64,000 bases of DNA. Source: MWAR01 sp035388825 (lineage in GTDB: Bacteria; Muiribacteriota; Ozemobacteria; Ozemobacterales; Ozemobacteraceae). The stretch spans positions 62,001-126,000 of the forward strand of contig DAOOQQ010000003.1 in NCBI GenBank assembly GCA_035388825.1, written 5' to 3'. Under the pieces are notes generated by a model. The model was given only the letters and a program-made list of their open reading frames with translations, ran no database searches and was not told the DNA's origin. Shown one piece after another: positions 6,914-13,776 of the stretch (position 1 is its first letter; the number at the start of each line of letters is the position of its first letter). The translations under genes and the position numbers were made by a program.

Positions 6914-8098
6914 TCAGGAAAACAGGGATTTCAGCCGCGAGAAGATACCGCCCTTGCGGGTCTTGTCCAGTGCCTCCTCGCCGGTCATCTGCTGGACGAA
7001 CAGGGCCAGATCCTTCGCCGCCGGTGAGCCGGCCGCTTGTTCGACCAGCGGGATCCCGGCAAACTCGGCGTTCAGGGTCTGTTCGTCGAAGGCGACCGTT
7101 CCGACGTGGCCCACGGGGAGTTTGCGGAACTCTTCGACGAACGAAGCCTGGGTGGTACGGAAGCGGTTCACGAGAACGGCGAACTTGTCTTTGTGGTAAT
7201 TGAGCCGGCTGAGCACCCGGAACAGGCGATGCATCCGGGTGATGCCGGAAAGCTCGGCGATGCTGACGAGAACGATGAGATCGGCCAGATCCCAGGCGAG
7301 GAGGGTCTGATCGTTGATCTCGGCACTGGCGTCGATCACGATGAAGTCATAATGCGTTGCAACGGCGCGGATGATCTGGCCGAGATTCGCGCGCGAAACC
7401 AGCTCGGCATCCTGGGGAAGTTCGGGGGAGAACAGATAGTCCACGTTGCCCTTGCGCGTCAGGAATCCCTTGATGCGATCAAACGCAAGCCGCTCCTCTT
7501 TTTGTATAAGTCTTGCTATATTCAGATTTGCCGGCGCACCGACGAGCAGACTGGCGTTGCCGAACTGCATGTCGGCATCGAGAACCGCGACGCGCTTGCC
7601 GGAACGGGCAAGCATCGCGGCGGTGTTCACGGCAAGCGTCGTATTGCCCGTTCCGCCCTTTGTCGAGTAGAAGGTGATGATCCGGCCCATGACTTCGGGG
7701 GTCGAGAGGGCCTCGCGGTACGTACGCGAAAGCGCCAGCAGCAGGCGCGTGCCGACCGAGATCGATTCGGCCATCAGCTTCTGGAGCGACTCGCGATCCA
7801 TCGTCATCAGGACGGAGTTCTCGACGGCGACGACGGTGCTCATATAGGTCTGGTTTTCGCGCAGGAGCGCCTCTTCCCCGAAAAACCCGCCGGCCTTGAT
7901 GACGCCCAGCGTCACATCGTCGGCCGAGTCGACGGATGCGCGCTGCACGAGCTTGACCGCGCCGTCTTCCACGAGATACAGCAGATGAGCGGCCTCGTCA
8001 GCCTTGCAGACGAGCTCGTTCTTGAGAACCTCCCGCCGGCTCAGGAACCGCCGCAGAAGGTCGAAATCACTGTCAGAAAACCCTTTCAGCGCAAACAT
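6914..8098 (-). CDS. Fusion of cyclic-nucleotide-binding domain and MinD/ParA-like ATPase
   Basis: 394 residues. Residues 1-125 form a CRP-type cNMP-binding beta-barrel with the FGE of the phosphate cassette (73-75), but the arginine normally found a few residues later is not visible (ENQTYMST), so the ligand may not be cAMP. Residues about 138-370 are a SIMIBI ATPase: deviant Walker A KGGTGNTT (147-154), LDADMQFG (173-180) and VIDAS. This is closest in style to CpaE/MinD proteins. The last residues, GGIFSRLKSLFS, look like a MinD-type amphipathic membrane-targeting helix. It sits between the STAS and SpoIIE genes. No DNA-binding domain is present. Inferred role: a membrane-associated switch that couples a small-molecule signal to the partner-switching pair. 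Confidence 0.88.
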   Translation of the reverse strand: MFALKGFSDSDFDLLRRFLSRREVLKNELVCKADEAAHLLYLVEDGAVKLVQRASVDSADDVTLGVIKAGGFFGEEALLRENQTYMSTVVAVENSVLMTMDRESLQKLMAESISVGTRLLLALSRTYREALSTPEVMGRIITFYSTKGGTGNTTLAVNTAAMLARSGKRVAVLDADMQFGNASLLVGAPANLNIARLIQKEERLAFDRIKGFLTRKGNVDYLFSPELPQDAELVSRANLGQIIRAVATHYDFIVIDASAEINDQTLLAWDLADLIVLVSIAELSGITRMHRLFRVLSRLNYHKDKFAVLVNRFRTTQASFVEEFRKLPVGHVGTVAFDEQTLNAEFAGIPLVEQAAGSPAAKDLALFVQQMTGEEALDKTRKGGIFSRLKSLFS

Positions 8099-8113
8099 CG
8101 ATGTCGTTTCCTG

Positions 8114-8449
8114 TCAGAAAGGCAGCTTGACCGCTTCTTCGACGGAAGAGACGATCGGGAAGTGCTGTTCGAAACCGACCAACTGGAGCACCTTCTTGAC
8201 GGTTGGGGTGCAGCCGGCAAGAACGAGGTGACCGTCTTTCTCTTTCATCAGACCGATATTCGCGACGATTGCGCTGATGCCCATGCTGTCGATGATCGTC
8301 GCCTTCGAGAAGTCGATGATCACGACCGCATGGCCGGCTTCGAACTGGTTCTGGATCATATCCGCAAGCTCGGTGGCGACATCGCCCGCGACATCCCCGC
8401 CGGCCGTGATCACCTGCCGACCGCCGACCGAAGAGACCTGAAAGAACAT
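8114..8449 (-). CDS. STAS-domain anti-sigma factor antagonist
   Basis: 111 residues forming one SpoIIAA/RsbV-like STAS domain. The phosphorylatable serine is S55 in IIDSMGISA. The ATG at 8447-8449 is chosen because GGAGGTG lies 5 bp upstream; longer readings run through the promoter. STAS proteins bind anti-sigma kinases when unphosphorylated; here the SpoIIE phosphatase downstream in the operon would be the activating enzyme. No kinase/anti-sigma gene is in the window. First gene of the operon STAS, cNMP/MinD-like, SpoIIE, GNAT. Confidence 0.9.
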   Translation of the reverse strand: MFFQVSSVGGRQVITAGGDVAGDVATELADMIQNQFEAGHAVVIIDFSKATIIDSMGISAIVANIGLMKEKDGHLVLAGCTPTVKKVLQLVGFEQHFPIVSSVEEAVKLPF

Positions 8450-8480
8450 ACCGTTCACCTCCGCGTGGTTTCCCGCCGCA

Positions 8481-8509
8481 ATGCTACCAAAAACCATCGG
8501 CTCACACAA
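8481..8509 (-). promoter_or_regulatory. Promoter of the STAS/SpoIIE operon
   Basis: On the minus strand, TTGTGT (8509-8504) and TAGCAT (8486-8481) with a 17-bp spacer; a TGG precedes the -10, giving an extended -10. It lies 32 bp upstream of the STAS start. Confidence 0.6.
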
Positions 8510-8555
8510 CGAAACCGGATTGCCTCGAGAGGAGTTTCGGTGGTAGGGATGGAGC

Positions 8556-9236
8556 ATGCACACACCCGACCCTCTGCGGCGACACCTCGTCGTGCTCGGC
8601 GGCCCCGCCCCGACCGCCCTCCCCCCCGGATGCTGGACGACCATCACGGCCGTCGACGGCGGCGGCAACCTGCTGCATCGGCTCGGCATCGCGGCGCACC
8701 GCGTGGTCGGGGACGGCGACTCGATCACGGAGGAGGCAGCGGCGTTTCACGAGCAGGGGGGAGCCGTGTTCGACCGGTACCCGCGCGACAAGGACGAAAC
8801 GGACTTCGAACTGGCGCTGAATCGCCTCGACTCGACCGCCGCGGACGAGGTGCATCTCGTCGGGCTGGCCGGAGGCCGCTCCGACATGTCGTTCGGGAAC
8901 CTGCTCGTGCTGGGCGGCAGAACCCGTCGCGGCCTGTTCACGTTCGATCTCCCCGACGGCTGCGGCGGCGTGATGGGGCCGGGCTCCCTGGAAATCACGG
9001 TTCCCGAGGGAACGGCGGCCGCACTGCTTTCGCTTTCCCCCCTGACGTCGGGAATCGTCTCCGAAGGGGTCCGGTGGCCCCTCGCGAACGGCTCGATCGG
9101 ACTTCACGAAGCCCGCGGCGTCAGCAATCTCGTCACCCGGCCTCCCTGGCGGCTCGGCCACCAGAGCGGCTCCCTTCTCTGGCTTCTCGGAGGCGTCAGC
9201 CGTCGCGGCATCGGCCTCTCCTGGCGGCCGGCATAA
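8556..9236 (+). CDS. Thiamine diphosphokinase-like protein (ThiN family)
   Basis: 226 residues, the normal length for thiamin pyrophosphokinase, which transfers pyrophosphate from ATP to thiamine. Recognisable motifs are AVDGGGNLLHRLG, VGDGDSI (the conserved GDxDS loop), DKDETDFELAL (the DxxxTD metal/substrate motif) and GGRSDMSFGNLLVL, where the family usually has RxDH. The substitution of the His in that last motif is a deviation. The C-terminal half is Gly/Leu-rich and beta-type, as expected. GGAG lies only 2 bp before the ATG. It is the first gene of a three-gene plus-strand group with a sugar-kinase-like and a DOMON-like gene, which is not a thiamine context. Confidence 0.8.
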   Translation: MHTPDPLRRHLVVLGGPAPTALPPGCWTTITAVDGGGNLLHRLGIAAHRVVGDGDSITEEAAAFHEQGGAVFDRYPRDKDETDFELALNRLDSTAADEVHLVGLAGGRSDMSFGNLLVLGGRTRRGLFTFDLPDGCGGVMGPGSLEITVPEGTAAALLSLSPLTSGIVSEGVRWPLANGSIGLHEARGVSNLVTRPPWRLGHQSGSLLWLLGGVSRRGIGLSWRPA

Positions 9237-9263
9237 TATATATTATGATACATATTTATTCCC

Positions 9264-10436
9264 ATGACCAGTAACGGCACGTTTTCCCGTCCTTCTGAAA
9301 CAGACCCGGCGGCCCTGCACGCCGCCGCCGAATTTCTTCCCACCGGTGCCATCGAACGGCTTCAGCCGCTCGGCAACGGGAACATCCATCACACCTGGCT
9401 GGTCACGCCAGACGGGACAACGGCCCCGTTCGTTCTCCAGCAGCTGAACACGCGTGTCTTTCCCCGCCCGGATCTCGTCATGGCCAATATCCGACGCTAT
9501 ACGGACCATGCACGCCGCAGACTTCATGAAGCCCCCCTTCCCGACGGGCGGGACTGGATCGTTCCCGACCTCCTCCGGACCCGCGGCGGAGAGGACCTCC
9601 TGCGCGGCGCAGACGGCTCCTGCTGGCGGGCACTCGGCTTCATTCCCGACACCATCGCCTGCGACACGATCGAAACGGAGGCCCATGCCCGGGAAGCCGG
9701 CGTCGCCCTCGGCATTTTCCATGCCCTCGTCGGAGACCTCGGTTGTGACCGGCTTGCCGACACCCTGGAGGGGTTCCACGTCACCCCCGGCTATCTCGCC
9801 CGCTTCGACCGGGTTTGCGCGGAAAACCCACGGGTAGCCGGCCGGACGCGCCTGGATGGCGCTGTTCCGCCGTCCCCGTCCGAGGAGCTCGAGGCGGCTC
9901 TCGCGTTCGTCACGAGGCGGAGGCACCTGGCAGGAACTCTGGAAGAGGCCAGGGAAACGGGCAGGTTGCGGCTCCGGCCAATCCACGGGGATCCCAAGGT
10001 GAACAATATCCTGTTCGCGCGGGCGACCGGCAGGGCGATCAGCATGATCGATCTCGACACGGTGAAGCCGGGCCTCGTGCATTACGACATCGGGGACTGC
10101 CTGCGCTCTGGCTGCAACCGGCTCGGGGAGGAAACCGCCGCCTGGCGGAACGTGCGGTTCGATCTTTCTCTGGCCCGGGAGATCCTTCGCGGCTATCTTT
10201 CGATGGTCCGGTCCGTCCTCACTTCCGACGAGCTCGCCTTCATCCCCCAAGCTCCGGGGCTGATCGCCTTCGAGCTCGGCCTCCGCTTCCTCACCGATCA
10301 TATACAGGGAGATATCTATTTCAAGGCGGCCTTTCCCGGCCACAACCTCCGGCGCGCTCTCGTCCAGTTCCGGCTCTGTGAATCCGTCGACGAGCAGGCC
10401 GATGCCCTCGCCGCGATCGTGCGGGAGCTCACATGA
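9264..10436 (+). CDS. Phosphotransferase of the APH/choline kinase fold, NahK-like
   Basis: 390 residues. The catalytic loop IHGDPKVNNILF (about residues 240-251) and the metal site MIDLDTVKPGLVHYDIGD match aminoglycoside/choline-kinase-like enzymes. The combination HGDPKxNNxLF and IDLDTVxPG is typical of N-acetylhexosamine 1-kinases, so a sugar 1-kinase is the best guess. The N-terminal lobe has NGNIHHTWLV as a glycine-type loop. No good ribosome site is seen; the AT-rich 27 bp after the ThiN gene end at this ATG. Its stop overlaps the next start as ATGA. Confidence 0.82.
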   Translation: MTSNGTFSRPSETDPAALHAAAEFLPTGAIERLQPLGNGNIHHTWLVTPDGTTAPFVLQQLNTRVFPRPDLVMANIRRYTDHARRRLHEAPLPDGRDWIVPDLLRTRGGEDLLRGADGSCWRALGFIPDTIACDTIETEAHAREAGVALGIFHALVGDLGCDRLADTLEGFHVTPGYLARFDRVCAENPRVAGRTRLDGAVPPSPSEELEAALAFVTRRRHLAGTLEEARETGRLRLRPIHGDPKVNNILFARATGRAISMIDLDTVKPGLVHYDIGDCLRSGCNRLGEETAAWRNVRFDLSLAREILRGYLSMVRSVLTSDELAFIPQAPGLIAFELGLRFLTDHIQGDIYFKAAFPGHNLRRALVQFRLCESVDEQADALAAIVRELT

Positions 10437-10987
10437 CCCAGCCTCCTCTCCCGGCCTCGTTCCGCCCTCTGCTTCCGTTCCCGGGAACCCTCCTGCCCGC
10501 CCCGGCCAGCCTCTCCTGCTCGGTCACCGGGAGCGGCACCGGCCTGCACGCCTCCTTTCTCCTGACAGGGGCGATCGGGCAAATCGCCCTGCCCCAGCCG
10601 GATCCCGTCCCGGAGCGGCTCGACAGGCTCTGGGAGTCGACCTGCTTCGAGCTGTTCCTTGCTCCGGCTTCGGGCGAAGGCTACTGGGAGTTCAACCTCG
10701 CGCCGGAACACCATTGGAACATCTATTATTTCGATAACTATAGAAAAGGAATGCGCCGGGAGGACCGTATCCCGGCTCTTCCGTTCCGGACATGGCGGAC
10801 AACCGGCCAGTTCGGACTGGAGCTGGAGGTTTCCCTTTCGGCCCTTCTGCCGGCAGACATTCCTCTCCAGGCGGCCGTGACGGCCGTTCTCCTCCCGGTC
10901 GGGGGTGATCCGCGGTTTTTTGCTCTTGCCCACACCGGTTCCGAACCCGACTTTCATCGCCGGGACAGCTTCATTCTCCGGCTCTGA
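10433..10987 (+). CDS. DOMON-like domain protein
   Basis: 184 residues, all-beta in appearance. The central segments WESTCFELFLAP, YWEFNLAPEHHWNIYYFD and NYRKGMR are characteristic of the uncharacterised DOMON-like family (carbohydrate-binding/heme DOMON superfamily). There is no signal peptide, so it acts in the cytoplasm. The start overlaps the kinase stop (ATGA), which suggests coupled translation and a shared task, perhaps sugar or glycoside handling. Function unproven. Confidence 0.78.
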   Translation: MTQPPLPASFRPLLPFPGTLLPAPASLSCSVTGSGTGLHASFLLTGAIGQIALPQPDPVPERLDRLWESTCFELFLAPASGEGYWEFNLAPEHHWNIYYFDNYRKGMRREDRIPALPFRTWRTTGQFGLELEVSLSALLPADIPLQAAVTAVLLPVGGDPRFFALAHTGSEPDFHRRDSFILRL

Positions 10988-10991
10988 AGAA

Positions 10992-11024
10992 GATCCGGTT
11001 TCAGGCCTCCGGATCCGGCTTTTT
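10992..11024 (+). terminator. Probable terminator of the ThiN-kinase-DOMON operon
   Basis: GATCCGG (10992-10998) pairs with CCGGATC (11009-11015), followed by CGGCTTTTT. It overlaps the 3' end of a small ORF on the opposite strand. Confidence 0.55.
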
Positions 11025-11171
11025 CGGTGGCCCCTTCGGCACCCGTTGCGGGAACGGCGGCCCCGGAGGTCCGGGATCCTTCTTCAGCGGCGGCACGCGG
11101 CCCGGACGGGGAGCCCGCACCAGGAGGTTCCTTCCCAGGAGCTTGTTCTGTCGGTTGGCGATGCCTTTCAT
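11001..11171 (-). CDS. Small basic proline-rich protein (56 residues)
   Basis: A short frame begins with ATG at 11171-11169 and ends at TGA 11003-11001. It starts 19 bp after the mntH stop and has a clean ribosome site (GGAGGAGAGAG directly before the ATG), the best argument that it is translated. The N-terminal part MKGIANRQNKLLGRNLLVRA is basic; the C-terminal 36 residues hold about fifteen prolines (DPGPPGPPFP, PKGPPKKPDPEA). No membrane segment, no Cys or His cluster. I know no family. It could be a translated appendix of the mntH transcript or a chance ORF. Confidence 0.5.
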   Translation of the reverse strand: MKGIANRQNKLLGRNLLVRAPRPGRVPPLKKDPGPPGPPFPQRVPKGPPKKPDPEA

Positions 11172-11190
11172 CTCTCTCCTCCGAGGCTTG

Positions 11191-12456
11191 TCATCCAGAC
11201 ACGAGGGAACGGAGCAGAAGAACGTTGAGGAGGATGACGATCGCGGCCACGGTCCAGAGAACGAGCTTCTGCGCCGTATTGTTGGCGTATTTTCCCATGA
11301 CGTCGGCGGAAGAGGTCAACAGGATCTGGGATACGATCGTGAACGGCAACTGCATGCTGAGCAGCATCTGGGAAACGACGAGGCCGCGAAACGGGTCTCC
11401 GACGAACAGGATCGCGACCAGCGCGCCGATGACGGTGATGCCGATCCCCACCTTCGTGTGCCAGTCATCGGTGTTATACGCCTCACAAAATATACCAGCA
11501 AATATTGTACCTCCCGCCATTCCGGCCGTCACCGAGGATGAAAGGCCGCTCATCAGGAGGGCGCCGGCAAAGAGGAGGGCCGCCCCGTTCCCGAGCAACG
11601 GCTCGAGAAGGTGCTGGGCCTCCTCGAGCTGGTCCACGGACGTCCCCACGGCGTAAAAGGTGGCGGCGGCCATGATGATCATCGCACTGTTGATGGCCCA
11701 GCCGACGCCCATGGAAAACAGCGTGTCGAGGAATTCATACCGGAGCTGCCGGGTGATCGTTGCTTCGTCCTCGAGGTGCCACTGCCGGCTCTGGATGACC
11801 TCGGAATGGAGATAGATGTTGTGCGGCATGACGACAGCGCCGAGGACGCTCATCACGATCATGAGGCTTCCCTGGGGCATCGCCGGCACGACCCAGGCCG
11901 CGGCGGTCGCGTGCCAGTCGACGCGGACCAGCCACAGCTCGGCCAGGAACGCGAAGCCGATCAGGGAGACGAAGCCGATGATCCAACGCTCGAGGCGGCG
12001 GTACGAGTTCGAGAACAGCATGAACAGGACGAACCCCGCGGAGAGCAGGCTTCCGATGGCAAGCGGCAGGCCGAACAGCATCCGGAGGCCGATCGCGGCG
12101 CCAAGGATCTCGGCCAGGCTCGTCGCGATCGCGGCAAGCACGGCGGTTCCCAGAACGAACCGGCTGACGGATGGGCGGAAAAACTTCGTCGAGGCTTCCG
12201 ACAGGCAGAGGCCGGTCACGATGCCGAGATGGGCGACGTTGTGCTGGAGGAGGATCAGCATGATCGTCCCCACGCTGACCATCCAGAGGAGCGAGTAGCC
12301 GTACTGCGATCCGGCGGCGAGGTTGGAGGCCCAGTTGCCGGGATCGATGAAGCCGACGGTGACGAGCAGGCCGGGCCCGACGTACCGGAGGAACTCCATC
12401 ACCGCGGGGCGATGGATCACGGAGAGCCGCTGGAGAAATTCGAGAAACAGACCCAT
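11191..12456 (-). CDS. mntH: Nramp-family divalent metal transporter
   Basis: 421 residues with about eleven membrane helices, the usual bacterial MntH size. The TM1 metal-binding motif is DPGN (38-41), and the TM6 motif is VVMPHNIYLHSEV, keeping the Met that favours Mn2+/Fe2+ over Mg2+. The protein would take up Mn2+ or Fe2+ with protons across the inner membrane. The gene follows lysR on the same strand but has its own -10 (TACAAT) only 7 bp before the ATG and no ribosome site, which points to a leaderless mRNA. No MntR or Fur-type box was recognised. Confidence 0.93.
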   Translation of the reverse strand: MGLFLEFLQRLSVIHRPAVMEFLRYVGPGLLVTVGFIDPGNWASNLAAGSQYGYSLLWMVSVGTIMLILLQHNVAHLGIVTGLCLSEASTKFFRPSVSRFVLGTAVLAAIATSLAEILGAAIGLRMLFGLPLAIGSLLSAGFVLFMLFSNSYRRLERWIIGFVSLIGFAFLAELWLVRVDWHATAAAWVVPAMPQGSLMIVMSVLGAVVMPHNIYLHSEVIQSRQWHLEDEATITRQLRYEFLDTLFSMGVGWAINSAMIIMAAATFYAVGTSVDQLEEAQHLLEPLLGNGAALLFAGALLMSGLSSSVTAGMAGGTIFAGIFCEAYNTDDWHTKVGIGITVIGALVAILFVGDPFRGLVVSQMLLSMQLPFTIVSQILLTSSADVMGKYANNTAQKLVLWTVAAIVILLNVLLLRSLVSG

Positions 12457-12463
12457 GGGCTGG

Positions 12464-12493
12464 ATTGTATTACAGGAATCCGCCCATTGTCAG
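12464..12493 (-). promoter_or_regulatory. Promoter of mntH, probably leaderless
   Basis: On the minus strand, CTGACA (12493-12488), an 18-bp spacer and TACAAT (12469-12464). Seven bases (CCAGCCC) then lead to the mntH ATG at 12456, so transcription should begin at or next to the A of the start codon. The -35 overlaps the end of lysR. Confidence 0.6.
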
Positions 12494-13419
12494 GCCCCGG
12501 CCGATGATACCGGCCCCTGATCCAGCCGGAGGCCTTTCACGAACCGGGTGAACGCGGCAATGGCAGGCTCGCTCCGGCGGTATTCGCGGCAGTAGAGGAA
12601 GAACCGGTCTTCGGGGATATGAACTTCGGGAAACAGCTGCCGGAGACTCCCGCGGGCGAGCTCCGACTGCACACAGTAGGCGGGGACGAGGGCCACGCCC
12701 GCCCCCTCCATCGCGAGGTGGATGATGCCGCGCAAATGGTTGACCGGCAGCAGGCGGCGCGGATTCACCCCGACACCCGGCGGCAGGTGCGTCAGGAAGC
12801 GCTGCCACCACTCCCCACCGGTATCGAGGGAGAGCCAGGGGACCCGCTCCAGATCGCCGATCTCTCTGAGCCGCGCCGAGCCGATGAGACCGGGAGAAGC
12901 CGCCAGGACATACGTTTCCCGGAACAAACTGGCGCGGAACAGCTCTTCACGGGGATGAACCCGGCAGTCGATGATCAGATCGAGATCATCGGCCAGCAAC
13001 GGCCGCACAAGGTCATGGCTGAAGGTGAACTGCACCTCGAGGCGGGGATGCCGCTTCAGGAAGGGGGCGGCACCGCGGGCCAGGATGCTGTTGCCGAACT
13101 CGACCGTCGCCCCGATGCGCAGCCGCCCGGCGAGATTCCGGCCGGAACTCTTCTGAAGTGCTTCCCGGCAGCGGCGCAGATCGGCGAACACCCGGCCGCA
13201 GGTTTCATACAGCCGCTGCCCCTGGTCGGTGAGCCGGACAGGCGATCGGTCCCGCACGATCAGACGGAACCCGGCGCTCTGCTCCAGCTTCCGGACCGCG
13301 TGGCTCACCGCCGACTGGCTGACATGGAGGCGCTCCGAGGCTTCCGTGAAGGTCCGGGACCCGGCCGCGACGTAAAAGGTGTACAGCTGCTGCAGATCGA
13401 AGCTTTCCCGAGGAATCAC
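12490..13419 (-). CDS. LysR-family transcriptional regulator
   Basis: 309 residues from the GTG at 13419, chosen because AGGGAGA lies 5 bp upstream and because the ATG at 13461 lies on top of a -10 box. The winged HTH is clear (LQQLYTFYVAAGSRTFTEASERLHVSQSAVSHAVRKLE in three adjoining segments). The rest is the two-lobed effector-binding domain (LRIGATVEFGN, DLDLIIDC, EGAGVALVPAY). It is divergent from the P5C dehydrogenase gene, 357 bp away across the 60-bp repeats, and directly upstream of mntH. LysR proteins often control a divergent gene, so proline/glutamate catabolism is a candidate target. Confidence 0.88.
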   Translation of the reverse strand: MIPRESFDLQQLYTFYVAAGSRTFTEASERLHVSQSAVSHAVRKLEQSAGFRLIVRDRSPVRLTDQGQRLYETCGRVFADLRRCREALQKSSGRNLAGRLRIGATVEFGNSILARGAAPFLKRHPRLEVQFTFSHDLVRPLLADDLDLIIDCRVHPREELFRASLFRETYVLAASPGLIGSARLREIGDLERVPWLSLDTGGEWWQRFLTHLPPGVGVNPRRLLPVNHLRGIIHLAMEGAGVALVPAYCVQSELARGSLRQLFPEVHIPEDRFFLYCREYRRSEPAIAAFTRFVKGLRLDQGPVSSAGA

Positions 13420-13434
13420 GGGATCTCCCTGGAC

Positions 13435-13458
13435 ATGAATATCATTCATATCATACCA
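13435..13458 (-). promoter_or_regulatory. lysR promoter with operator-like inverted repeat
   Basis: On the minus strand an extended -10 TGGTATGAT (13458-13450) is followed by ATGAAT-N3-ATTCAT (13449-13435), a perfect inverted repeat at the expected transcription start. This fits autoregulation. No convincing -35 was seen. Confidence 0.5.
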
Positions 13459-13560
13459 CAACAGGTTTCACGCCCCGGCTCCTCGCCGTTCTGGCATCAT
13501 GGGTGCCATGCCTCATCTTACCGCATGGGACAACCGGCTGATTCCACCCATGCCGGGTCC

Positions 13561-13740
13561 CGGCTGGACTGCGCCATCCGGGCGCTGCCGGCCCACTTCC
13601 CGCCTCGTGCGGGTCGGGTCCGGCTGGACCGCGCCATCCGGGCGCCGCCGGCCCACTTCCCGCCTCGTGCGGGTCGGGTCCGGCTGGACCGCGCCATCCG
13701 GGCGCCGCCGGCCCACTTCCCGCCTCGTGCGGGTCGGAAC
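13561..13740. repeat. Three tandem copies of a 60-bp two-hairpin element
   Basis: Units at 13561-13620, 13621-13680 and 13681-13740. Units 1 and 2 differ at two positions (13570, 13586), and unit 3 differs only at its last few bases. Read on the minus strand, each contains hairpin A (CCCGC-ACGAG-GCGGG), a conserved core and hairpin B (GCGCC-N5-GGCGC). Related units occur at 46841-46960, inside tetR. The remainder of the 357-bp lysR/pruA gap shows no gene. Confidence 0.9.
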
Positions 13741-13776
13741 AGCTGGAGATCAGAACGAAGTTTCAGGAGCATCACT

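Noticed and set aside
7037..9274. 745-codon plus-strand frame antisense to the MinD-like and STAS genes
   Set aside because: Antisense shadow; residues have no domain character and the minus strand shows complete families.
12619..13776. Plus-strand extension of the P5C dehydrogenase frame through lysR and the 60-bp repeats
   Set aside because: The frame is open only because the 60-bp units contain no stop and the lysR antisense is GC-rich; a ribosome site and the family N-terminus place the start at 13777.
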